From Aeromicrobium terrae (lineage in GTDB: Bacteria > Actinomycetota > Actinomycetes > Propionibacteriales > Nocardioidaceae): a DNA stretch of 64,000 bases. The DNA lies in NCBI RefSeq assembly GCF_008039565.1, contig NZ_VDUX01000003.1, forward strand, positions 248,001 to 312,000. The letters run 5' to 3'. Each line of letters starts with the position of its first letter. Position 1 is the stretch's first letter. The notes beneath the pieces were generated by a model. It did no database searches. It saw nothing but the letters and a program-made list of their open reading frames with translations, and was not told where the DNA came from. Both the position numbers and the translations under genes were made by a program. Below, piece by piece: positions 43,017-51,501 of this stretch.

Positions 43017-43703
43017 ATGAGCACCACACGACGCGTCGCCCTCCTGGGCGGCATCGCCTACCTCGTCACGTTCCTCGCGTCCATTCCAGCCCTCGCGCTG
43101 CTGGAGCCGGTGACCGACCACGCCGACTACGTGCTCGGCGCCGGCTCCGACAACCAGGTCGTCCTGGGCGGCCTGTTCGAGCTGGTCACCGCCCTGGCTG
43201 GCGTCGCCACCGCACTCGCGCTGTATCCCGTGACCCGACGGGTGAGCAGGACCGGCGCCCTCGGCTTCGTCGCCTCACGCCTGGTCGAGGCCGGGATCAT
43301 CATCCTCGGCGTTGTGAGCATCCTGACGATCGTCACGCTCCGCCAGGACCTCGGCGGCAGCGCCGACGCCCCTGCCGGCCTGATGGCGGTCTCTGCCGCC
43401 CTCGTCGACGTCCGCGAGTGGACCTTCCAGTTCGGCCCCAACCTGATGGCCGCGATCAACGCCTCGTTCCTCGCGACGATGCTCTACCGCGCCCACCTCG
43501 TCCCGAAGATCCTCCCGATCCTCGGCTTCATCGGCATCCCGCTGCTCGTCGGCAAGATGCTGGCGGTCTCGTTCGACGTCATGGACGAGCTGACCGTGAC
43601 GGCGTTCCTGCTCGCCCTCCCCATCGCCGCCTGGGAGCTCGGCCTCGGCCTCTGGCTCACCCTCAAGGGCTTCCGCCCCTCCCCGGTCCTCGACGAGGCC
43701 TGA
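43017..43703 (+). CDS. DUF4386 domain membrane protein (paralogue 2)
   Basis: A 228-residue protein with about six helices. It is the near-duplicate of the gene at 33653: both share AYVLGAGSDN-like, VTLRQDLG and LPIAAWELGLGLWLT sequences at the same positions. The start ATG follows the GNAT stop by 4 bp, so it closes that operon. A hairpin terminator follows. Function is unknown. Confidence 0.82.
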   Translation: MSTTRRVALLGGIAYLVTFLASIPALALLEPVTDHADYVLGAGSDNQVVLGGLFELVTALAGVATALALYPVTRRVSRTGALGFVASRLVEAGIIILGVVSILTIVTLRQDLGGSADAPAGLMAVSAALVDVREWTFQFGPNLMAAINASFLATMLYRAHLVPKILPILGFIGIPLLVGKMLAVSFDVMDELTVTAFLLALPIAAWELGLGLWLTLKGFRPSPVLDEA

Positions 43704-43710
43704 CCGCGAC

Positions 43711-43732
43711 GGCCGCCGCTCGGGCGGCGGCC
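43711..43732. terminator. GC-rich hairpin terminator
   Basis: GGCCGCCGC pairs exactly with GCGGCGGCC around the loop TCGG, 7 bp after the DUF4386 stop. No T-run. It marks the end of the membrane-gene operon and the left edge of the BREX region. Confidence 0.75.
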
Positions 43733-43853
43733 AGGCGCTACTTGACGGTGCGGAGGCTTGGGCGATGTACCGAGGGCGGCGCGAACTCGGACTAGCTCGA
43801 ACCCAGACCTGAAACCCGATTACCTGTCAAACCTCGAGCAGATACTGCATCAC

Positions 43854-46841
43854 TCAGCTCAAGCGAATTCGCAGCCGACGCGCTCGCTCTTCGAACGCAT
43901 ACTGGCCGCCCTCCAATATTTCGCAAACCTCCTGCCGGATTTCCGGGTTTTCCAAGCCACCGCTCGTGTAGGTCATCTCCGGCAACTGGCCCGGCCGATG
44001 GGGGCCGGCGTTCGCCACAATCACTTGGTCGGCATCGGTATTGACGACCAGGTTCGCGTTGTGCGTCACGATGATGATCTGCCGCCTGCGCCGGGTCTCG
44101 ACGAATCGTCCGACCAGCTCGTCGAAGATCGACTTGGGGTCGAGGTTCTCCTCAGGCTGATCAATAATCAGAGGTCGGTCATCGGACTGGTCAACCGCCA
44201 AGTAGAGCAAGAGCAGGACGATGCCCCGCGTTCCCGGCGAGAGCTGTTCGATCTCTACGTCGTCGTACTGCACGCCGTACTTGACCGAGATATGGCTTGT
44301 GTCGTTCAGCCAGGCCGCAACCTCAGCTGCCCACCGCGCGTAGTCGTGCTTCTCAAGGCGCGAAACCTTCGCCTGCTCGACGAAGTGCGGGTCGTGCTCT
44401 TCGCGGAACGCTGCCATAGCCTCGGCGACCTCGGCGCTCGCGACCCTTTCCCAGGCGGGAAGCAGCTTGGTGCGCGCCTGACTGAGCAACTCGCCGTGAC
44501 CACGGAACACACCCGTGCGAAGGTCGAGAAGAGCCTCGCCTTGCTTGGCCCAGCTTTCGACGTCTACAACACGCCGCACGCTGAAGGTCAGCTTCCCGAG
44601 CGTGCCCACCTCGGCGCCGAGTGCGTCCTTGAGCGGCGCATACATCGCCTCGAGCTGCTCCTGCTCAGAAGCAAAGCCGTCAAAGAGCGAGGCGTACGCC
44701 TGCTTTCGCTTGAGTCTCAGGGCCTTCATGCGATCAGACGCACCCTCTGCCCTCGCGATGTTGGCATTCACCGAAGCCAGTGCCGCCTCGGTCTTCGCAA
44801 TCTTGTCGTTGAGGGCCTGCAATTGGCGCTGTCGATTCGCATCGAGCCCGATCAGCTCGCCCAGCCGCCACGCCTCCGCGCGGAGCGCCGCCAAAGTCAC
44901 CTGCGTAAGGTCTGCGTCGTCTGGCACATAGGGCGGCAGCTCATGCGCTGGCTGTGTCGGCTTGGGAAGCGCCTGACCGACAAGGCGTCCGATGTCCGCG
45001 CGAACAGCTTCAAGCCGCCCTTCAACGAGTTCCCGCGGGTCTCCCGCGTACTTGAGCCGAAATGCCTGCCACTCGGTAGCGGTCAACGCTGCACTCGCGT
45101 ACTCGCGCTCCAACTCCGACTGGATCGCGGGGAGCCGGCGATCCGAAATGTCCGTAACGGCGTCCAGGAGATCGCCAAGCGCCTTCTCGCGCCGCTTGAG
45201 GGCATCGACCTCGCCCTGCTTGAGAACGAGTGCACCGTTCAGCGTCTCGAGCCGCTTAGCTCTGTCCTCGCCCCCGCGGACTACCAAGCCACCACGTGCC
45301 TTCTTGTCCTCGGCAAGTAGACCCGTGAGCCTCGTCTGCTCATTCTTCAAGTCGGGAAGGCTCTCCCCAGTGACTCGCTCGGCCTCGATCTGGATGGCGA
45401 GATCGTCCATCTCACTTTGGGCGAACCGGCGGAGGTCGCGTCCATGACTGGCTCGCAAGTCGAGCAGCTCACGGAAATTGGAGGCTCCAAGCCGATCCTC
45501 GTATGGGTGAGCCTCGAAGATGACACGCTCGATCTCAGTCAACAGTTCGTCCGTGATTCCCTCGGACGAGCAAAGCCGTTCCACGAACTGCTGGGATAGG
45601 TACTGGACGCGTGGCGTGTCGTCCAACGCGAAGCTGGGCGGGAGATCCGCTTCAGAGGCCCCACCATCAGCCCATGCGAGCGCGACACTGCTTCCAGCGA
45701 GGTGATGCCTTGCCCGTTGCAGGAATGTCTGGTCCGACGCATCCGTGCTCGCCGCACCGCCGCCGGCGGCGATCAAATCGGCAAGGGCGGTCTTGCCTGA
45801 ACCACGTGCGCCGATGATTGCGACAAGTCCCGGTGCAAGTGGAAGGTCGGGCGTTGCAACCCAGTCCGCGCCGCGTACGGTGACACGCTCAATGACGCGA
45901 TAGTCGAGAGCTCCGCGGGGCGGCTGCTCGGCGACGAGCACCCGCTCCTTGGGCTCTAGACAGGCTTGCCGAAGCGACTCGAACGTGGCGTCACCCTTGA
46001 TCCAGGTGTAGCGGTTCATATCCGGCCGGCCGACATCATCGAGCCTGTGCGCGTCACTGCCGTGAATGCAGGCCTTAAGCCCGTCGTAGCGTCTGACGAG
46101 TTCCGCCGGCTCAAGGACACCTTCGCCCGTCCAGAAACTGCGCTGGGCGGGTGAGCCCGCGAAGATCACACGCGCCAGACGTTCGATCTCCACCCTGACA
46201 GCTTCGAGCGAGCCGCCCGCGTCACGCACCCCGGAGGTGCCGTCTGTGCTCCCCGCAGCGACTCCGACGATGATGTTCGCCTGGGCCCACGCGCTCTCTT
46301 CAAGCGAATGCTTCAAGTTTTCGATGGTGACCTTGAACAAGTTCGTGCCAGTCGCGAGTGCGGCCGTCTCGTCCGTGATCGTCGGATCGTACGCCTTGCC
46401 CAAGCGAATCAGGTCGTTCCGATCGCACACGTAGGATTCGCGGCCCACCGAGAACTTCAGGGTCCGGAGAAACCGCCTGATCTCCTCGACGTGGTTGGGA
46501 TCTTCGGGAGAAACCAACAGGTGAATGTTGACCGGATGGTCGCTCTTCGTCGCGGTCGGCAGCCGCAGCTCGATGTTCGGGAAGATCAGACCGACGTCGG
46601 GGAGCCTGCCTGCGATCTGGAAGTCGAGCACTTTCGCATACTCATCGACGCTGCAATAGTCGGTAATGCCGAGCGCCTCGATCGGCGGGTCGGCACTTTC
46701 GAGCTGGGTCAAGTACTCGTCCCACGCGTCCTCGCCGAACTGATTGTTCATGGCAGTGCCAGGCGTGTGGATATGCGGATCCCAACGCCGCCAGACAGAC
46801 CCGCGAGGGTCAGCTTGGGCCTCCCCAGCTGTGCTAGTCAT
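43854..46841 (-). CDS. trlF: PHP-domain/SMC-like ATPase (TrlF family), BREX-linked
   Basis: A 995-residue protein. The N-terminal PHP phosphoesterase domain (about 20-300) has metal ligands in DPHIHTPG (21-28), ITDYCSV (59-65) and HGSDAHRLDD (260-269). An ABC/SMC-like ATPase follows, with Walker A GARGSGKT (344-351), a long coiled coil (about 480-760), the signature-like LSPGTRGIVLLLLYLAV, Walker B PLIIDQPEENLDPKS and H-loop IVTHNANLVV. Its ATG overlaps the brxL stop as ATGA, so it is translated with the BREX operon. A nuclease/phosphoesterase role in defence is inferred; the name TrlF is from memory. Confidence 0.85.
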   Translation of the reverse strand: MTSTAGEAQADPRGSVWRRWDPHIHTPGTAMNNQFGEDAWDEYLTQLESADPPIEALGITDYCSVDEYAKVLDFQIAGRLPDVGLIFPNIELRLPTATKSDHPVNIHLLVSPEDPNHVEEIRRFLRTLKFSVGRESYVCDRNDLIRLGKAYDPTITDETAALATGTNLFKVTIENLKHSLEESAWAQANIIVGVAAGSTDGTSGVRDAGGSLEAVRVEIERLARVIFAGSPAQRSFWTGEGVLEPAELVRRYDGLKACIHGSDAHRLDDVGRPDMNRYTWIKGDATFESLRQACLEPKERVLVAEQPPRGALDYRVIERVTVRGADWVATPDLPLAPGLVAIIGARGSGKTALADLIAAGGGAASTDASDQTFLQRARHHLAGSSVALAWADGGASEADLPPSFALDDTPRVQYLSQQFVERLCSSEGITDELLTEIERVIFEAHPYEDRLGASNFRELLDLRASHGRDLRRFAQSEMDDLAIQIEAERVTGESLPDLKNEQTRLTGLLAEDKKARGGLVVRGGEDRAKRLETLNGALVLKQGEVDALKRREKALGDLLDAVTDISDRRLPAIQSELEREYASAALTATEWQAFRLKYAGDPRELVEGRLEAVRADIGRLVGQALPKPTQPAHELPPYVPDDADLTQVTLAALRAEAWRLGELIGLDANRQRQLQALNDKIAKTEAALASVNANIARAEGASDRMKALRLKRKQAYASLFDGFASEQEQLEAMYAPLKDALGAEVGTLGKLTFSVRRVVDVESWAKQGEALLDLRTGVFRGHGELLSQARTKLLPAWERVASAEVAEAMAAFREEHDPHFVEQAKVSRLEKHDYARWAAEVAAWLNDTSHISVKYGVQYDDVEIEQLSPGTRGIVLLLLYLAVDQSDDRPLIIDQPEENLDPKSIFDELVGRFVETRRRRQIIIVTHNANLVVNTDADQVIVANAGPHRPGQLPEMTYTSGGLENPEIRQEVCEILEGGQYAFEERARRLRIRLS

Positions 46842-48991
46842 CCTTCGCTCTCCCGGACGTAGGTCACGCCGAAGGCCTTGACCTGGCGGTACTGCTGGAG
46901 CTTCACCGCGAGGTCGAACGCGTCGTTCGGGACGTACTGAAAGATGTCGAGCCCCCGCCCGAGATTGATGCGCCAGCCGGAGTCGGCCACGATCGAGCGG
47001 TCGTGGATCGTGCCATCGAACTTCACGTCGAGCGTGATCCCCGCTACCGCAGCTGCCTGCTTCACACGAAGCAGGAACTCCATCTGCTTCTGCAGCTTCT
47101 CCGGACCGTCAGTGTTCTCGCTCGTCACGAGGAAGACCTTCAGCTCATCCGCCGGGTCCTTCACGAGGGCCAGCGCCTCGATCAGCTCCATGAGGTTGCG
47201 AGCTTGGTGGAACTGCCGGATGTACGGATCGACGATCGTGATCTCAGAGGCCCCTGCGAGATACGGCAACAGGAGCGTTTCGTAGGAGACGCCGCGCTGG
47301 TTCTCCTGGAACTCGCGATGGCCCTCGAAGAGTGGCTCGGGGCTGGAGGCTTCCTCGCCGGGCGCCGAAACCGCTTCCTCTCCCCCTTCAGGTGCACTGG
47401 CGCCCGTCGTGTCACCCTCGCCATGGTCGGGACGGCTCTGGTGGTAGTAGGCGGGGTACTCGTCTTCCTCCAAGGTCGTGACTGCGTGCCACTCGCCGCC
47501 CTTGTCGAGGTAACCGAACCTCACGTCGGCCATCGTGGTGTCGATGCGCAGGATCTGGTCCTTAACCCGCTTGCGCCCCTCGACGGCAAACCGGAGGATC
47601 TCCTCGATCTCGTCCTTCGTGGCCCCACCGTGTGGGTAGATGATCTTCATCAGGCCCGAGAACGTCTTGTGGATGCCATCGCGGTCACGCGTGGAGATGT
47701 CGGAGCCGAGCGTGAAGTGCTCCTGGTAGCGGTCGGAGTAGTCGGCGTTCCGCATCGACTTGAGCACTTCGGCGATGTAGTCGACGACGAACCCATACCC
47801 GTCCGAGAACATCTCGCCGCGGATGGTGTCGACTTCCCAGCCCGGGATGTAGAAGTGCAGGCGGTCGAGGTACGCCGAGTCGTGGTAGCTCTCGGGCAGC
47901 TCATCGAACAGGTCCGAGTGCTTGAGCATGTGTGGCACGTTGTGAGAGGTGTTGCCCACGAAGACCATCGATGCCTCGGCGCCCAAGGTCTCCACACCGC
48001 GCGAGAACGACTTGTTCGCCATGTAGTTCTTCATGATGTCGACGAGCGCCTTGTCCGTGCGCTTCTTCTTGCCCGCGAACTCGTCGAAGGCCACGACATC
48101 CCAGTAGCCGACGAGGCCGATGCGGCCGTTGGAGTTGTTGACGAAGAGCTTGGGGACGGTGACCTCTCCGCCGGAGATCAGCATTCCGTGCGGAGAGAAC
48201 TCCGAGAAGATGTGCGACTTGCCGGTTCCCTTGGGGCCGAGCTCGACCAGGTTGTAGTTGCGCTCGACGAAGGGGATCAGCCGCACGAGCTGGATGAGCT
48301 TGGCGCGCCGGCCGAACAGCTCGGGGTTGAATCCGATGGACTGAATCAGCAGGTCGATCCACTCATCGGTGGTGAACTCCCGCCTGGCAGAGGTGTAGCT
48401 GTCGAAGTCAAAGTTCGAGAGCTGGATCGGCTTGAGGGAACCGAGTTGCCACGGAACGACGCGAGCGTCGTCGAAGTGGAAGTAGTCGATGTCGCAGATG
48501 CACCAGACGCCGCCGACGAGCAGCTTGGGGTGGGCGTTGACGGTGGCCGCCTCGACGATGACGCCCTTGATCCCGAGGTTGGAGAACTCGGCCTCGTATC
48601 GGTCTTCCTTGTCGTTGAGGGTGACCGTGACCTTGTCGATGATCTTGTAGCGACCGCGTTCGCGGATGGTCGACTTCACGAGCTCGGACTGGTTCCGGTG
48701 GACGTAGTGGTCGGCCAGGATCTGGCGCACTGAGCCGATGCCGGCCTGGATCGTGGCCTCGTCGTCGGACGCGGCGTACTGACCGAGGAGGTACTCCAGG
48801 ACGTACGACGGGACGATGGCGTTGCCCTTGACGGCCTTCACCAGATCCTTGCGAACCACGACGCCGGCGAAGTGCCGGTTGATCTTCTTGTCGAGGTCGG
48901 ACTGTTCGGGCGTCTGGTCGTCGGCCTCCTTCGCCGCCAGGTCGTCGGGGAAGTCGTCGTCGATCACATGGAGATCGGTGTCTTCTGTCAT
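46838..48991 (-). CDS. brxL: BREX system Lon protease-like protein BrxL
   Basis: A 717-residue AAA+ protein and the last core gene of type 1 BREX. Walker A GPKGTGKSH (252-260) and Walker B VVAFDEF (299-305) are intact. A low-complexity acidic linker at about 521-555 (Gly/Glu/Ser/Pro-rich) leads to a C-terminal domain from about 565 to the end (ITIVDPYIRQFHQARNLMELI), resembling the MIT-type tail of BrxL. The start is ATG 48991; the longer frame runs into pglZ. BrxL acts in phage restriction. Confidence 0.93.
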   Translation of the reverse strand: MTEDTDLHVIDDDFPDDLAAKEADDQTPEQSDLDKKINRHFAGVVVRKDLVKAVKGNAIVPSYVLEYLLGQYAASDDEATIQAGIGSVRQILADHYVHRNQSELVKSTIRERGRYKIIDKVTVTLNDKEDRYEAEFSNLGIKGVIVEAATVNAHPKLLVGGVWCICDIDYFHFDDARVVPWQLGSLKPIQLSNFDFDSYTSARREFTTDEWIDLLIQSIGFNPELFGRRAKLIQLVRLIPFVERNYNLVELGPKGTGKSHIFSEFSPHGMLISGGEVTVPKLFVNNSNGRIGLVGYWDVVAFDEFAGKKKRTDKALVDIMKNYMANKSFSRGVETLGAEASMVFVGNTSHNVPHMLKHSDLFDELPESYHDSAYLDRLHFYIPGWEVDTIRGEMFSDGYGFVVDYIAEVLKSMRNADYSDRYQEHFTLGSDISTRDRDGIHKTFSGLMKIIYPHGGATKDEIEEILRFAVEGRKRVKDQILRIDTTMADVRFGYLDKGGEWHAVTTLEEDEYPAYYHQSRPDHGEGDTTGASAPEGGEEAVSAPGEEASSPEPLFEGHREFQENQRGVSYETLLLPYLAGASEITIVDPYIRQFHQARNLMELIEALALVKDPADELKVFLVTSENTDGPEKLQKQMEFLLRVKQAAAVAGITLDVKFDGTIHDRSIVADSGWRINLGRGLDIFQYVPNDAFDLAVKLQQYRQVKAFGVTYVRESEG

Positions 48992-49002
48992 GTCAGGTCG
49001 CC

Positions 49003-51501
49003 CTAGAAGTCGAAGTCCGAGGTGAAGGAGCGCTTGAGGGTGTAGATCGCCTTCTCGTAGACGCGCCACTGGTTCGTGTTGGGGATGCGCTCTTCGAGCC
49101 GGAACTCGACGGCGCGGTTGTTGTAGTCATTGGCATCCTTGTTCAGCAGAAGCTGGATGCTCTGGTACCGGTCGCGCTGCTCGCCCGAAGCGGAGTCAAA
49201 AGTCAGCTCCGGCTGAGGGTCGTTGGAGATCAGGGTCTCCCCGACGTAGAGGCCAGCTCGCAGCACGCGCGCCTGAACCTTGTCGCTCACCGGCTCGGAC
49301 TGGAACAACTTCACAACAAGCTGACCGGTGGTGATCTTGTCGGTGTCGGGCAGCACCTTGACGTTGACCAACCGGGTGTCGCTCTTGCGCTTCTTGTTGA
49401 TCGCGAGCACCGGCACGACGACCTCCTGCAAGGTCGCTCCCCCGTGCACGAAGCGTGTACCCCCGCCGGGCAGGCGGAGCCGGTGGATCGACTTGGGGAT
49501 CTGCACTTCGATGTCGCTGTCGAGTTCGAGCTGGACTCCACTGAACGTGGTGAACGCGAAGTCGACCTTGAGTCCGTGACCAAGCACGTAGCGCTTGTTC
49601 TTGACCAGGATCTTGTCTCCGTGGGGCGCCTCAGAGAGGAAGAACTGTTGGGGCAGTTCTTCGTCTTGGAACAGGAAGCCGTGGTCGGCGGTGACGAAGA
49701 TGTTGGTGGCGTTGGCGTTCGCCGCCTTCTTCACCAGGTCGACCAGCTCGCCGAGGGCCTGCTCAGCCGCCTCAAACACTCGACGCTCGGTGCCCTGCTT
49801 GTCACCGGTGGCGTCGATGACGTCGTGGTACACGTACAAGACGCGGTTGTTCCTGAAGAGCTCACGCCGTTCCTCCGGGCTCAGCGCCTTGAAGTCCTCG
49901 GCCTGGATCGCCGTCCCGCCGACCGTCTCCAGGATCTTCTTGCGGAATGCGGTCCCGTTGGTCGGCTGGTCGTCAGCAAGGACAGTCTTGCCGTCCGGTG
50001 AGTGCTTGAGCGTCCGGTGCGGCAAGAGGGCCGCCATCCCCAACTGGGTGTAGCTGGGCAGGACCCCCAGAACGGCCTCGAGTTCTGCGTCGAATCGGTC
50101 CTCCTGCCGGATCCGCGAGCCCAACTCCTCCGCGACCTCATAGCGGAGCGCGTCGGACACGATGACGACCGCCTTCTTGTCCTCGCGGACCAGCTGCTCG
50201 ACGTAGTCGCCGTAGAACGATCTCTGCGACCTGACTGTGGCCGAGCGCCACGACTCGGCTTCATCGACCTGCTTCTGCCACGCATTGCCCAGCTCGTAGA
50301 CGAACTTGTTGGTGTAGCGCTTCTCGACCTGCTCCCGCAGCGGGTCAAGTGGGTGGGGTCCCTCGAAGGTTCGGCGGGCGTAGGTGAACTGGCGGTAGAG
50401 CTGGTCGATTCGGAACCACTCGCTGCGGTATCGCTCCAACGCCTCGTCGAACGTCGAGAACGTGAAGTCGATCGTGCTCAGCTCCGACATCAGGTCTGCG
50501 GCTGCTGCGATGGCCGTGTAGAGCTGGCGATAGCCGTCGATCCACACGCTGCTCTGGCGGGCACGGACCACTTCGGCTACCTCACGGGCGGTGACCGTCT
50601 GTTCCGTTACTGCGCGCGCGAGGTCCGCGATGATCTTGCGATCGGTTTCCTCGAACAGGTCGACGGCTACCAGCTCGCGGAATCCGGCTTCCTCGATACT
50701 TGCCTTGTAGTCGAGGTCGGCGGACGCGCGCCTCGCCAGGGTCGCGAGTGCCTGCTGGCTGCGCCGGTCGTTGCGGAAGCTCGCAAAGTCCAGCTGGATG
50801 TTCTGGAGTCCGCCGGGGCGGTCGGACCTAAAGCCATCGATGGCCTTGCGGAAGATCCAGAGAATGAAGTCGTCAATGCTCGGCGAGGTCGCCTCGTAGC
50901 CATAGATCGAGGCGACGCCCCGCCAGTAAAAGTCGTCCAGGCCGTAGTCGAGAAGCGCGTCGTACTTGGTGCGCACACCCTTGGCGTTCTCGATCAGCAG
51001 CGTTCGAGTGATCTCAAGAAGACTGTGCTCCTTCTGGCCGATCACAACGGCAGACATCTTGGCTAGAAGCCGGGCTGCGTCATCGTCAGCCGTCAGCAGT
51101 GCCTTGAGGCTCTGGACGCGCTTGCTCGCGTTGAAGAACTTCTCGTGAGCCTGGACAACATCCTCGATGCCGTCCGCGCTCAGGCCGAGGTCCTGCGACA
51201 CCAGCGAACTTCGGTCGGCGGTGAACACGCCGTAGGCAAGCTCGAGATCGAGTAGCCAGTTGCTTGTGCCCGCGCGTGGCTGACCGGTGCGGTAAACAAG
51301 GAACTTGTCGTCAGGCTGTTGGTGCAGCAACCGATGCTTGATGCCGTACTCGTCATTGGCGACACGCAGGATCGTGACCCCCGGCAAGTCGAGGCCGTCG
51401 AGGTCGGCGGCGTACTGACCAAGAGGGTCGTGCCAGAACACGACTCGTTGGTCCGCGAATCGACGCTCCAGGTGCGGACGGATAGCGGAGGCTTCGCTCA
51501 T
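49003..51501 (-). CDS. pglZ: BREX alkaline-phosphatase-like protein PglZ (type A)
   Basis: An 832-residue protein of the PglZ family, required for both host methylation and phage defence. The alkaline-phosphatase superfamily motifs are VIVSDALRYE (446-455) and FVTADHGFL (602-610). N-terminal RVVFWHDPLGQY and central sequences match type A. It overlaps the upstream pglX stop by four bases. GC at third positions is somewhat below that of the flanking genes. Confidence 0.95.
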   Translation of the reverse strand: MSEASAIRPHLERRFADQRVVFWHDPLGQYAADLDGLDLPGVTILRVANDEYGIKHRLLHQQPDDKFLVYRTGQPRAGTSNWLLDLELAYGVFTADRSSLVSQDLGLSADGIEDVVQAHEKFFNASKRVQSLKALLTADDDAARLLAKMSAVVIGQKEHSLLEITRTLLIENAKGVRTKYDALLDYGLDDFYWRGVASIYGYEATSPSIDDFILWIFRKAIDGFRSDRPGGLQNIQLDFASFRNDRRSQQALATLARRASADLDYKASIEEAGFRELVAVDLFEETDRKIIADLARAVTEQTVTAREVAEVVRARQSSVWIDGYRQLYTAIAAAADLMSELSTIDFTFSTFDEALERYRSEWFRIDQLYRQFTYARRTFEGPHPLDPLREQVEKRYTNKFVYELGNAWQKQVDEAESWRSATVRSQRSFYGDYVEQLVREDKKAVVIVSDALRYEVAEELGSRIRQEDRFDAELEAVLGVLPSYTQLGMAALLPHRTLKHSPDGKTVLADDQPTNGTAFRKKILETVGGTAIQAEDFKALSPEERRELFRNNRVLYVYHDVIDATGDKQGTERRVFEAAEQALGELVDLVKKAANANATNIFVTADHGFLFQDEELPQQFFLSEAPHGDKILVKNKRYVLGHGLKVDFAFTTFSGVQLELDSDIEVQIPKSIHRLRLPGGGTRFVHGGATLQEVVVPVLAINKKRKSDTRLVNVKVLPDTDKITTGQLVVKLFQSEPVSDKVQARVLRAGLYVGETLISNDPQPELTFDSASGEQRDRYQSIQLLLNKDANDYNNRAVEFRLEERIPNTNQWRVYEKAIYTLKRSFTSDFDF

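Noticed and set aside
43758-45320. 520-residue plus-strand frame opposite the TrlF-type gene
   Set aside because: It begins in the intergenic region and runs antisense to the ATPase; no recognisable domain.
47003-48733. 576-residue plus-strand frame opposite brxL
   Set aside because: Antisense to intact Walker motifs of BrxL; composition typical of a shadow.
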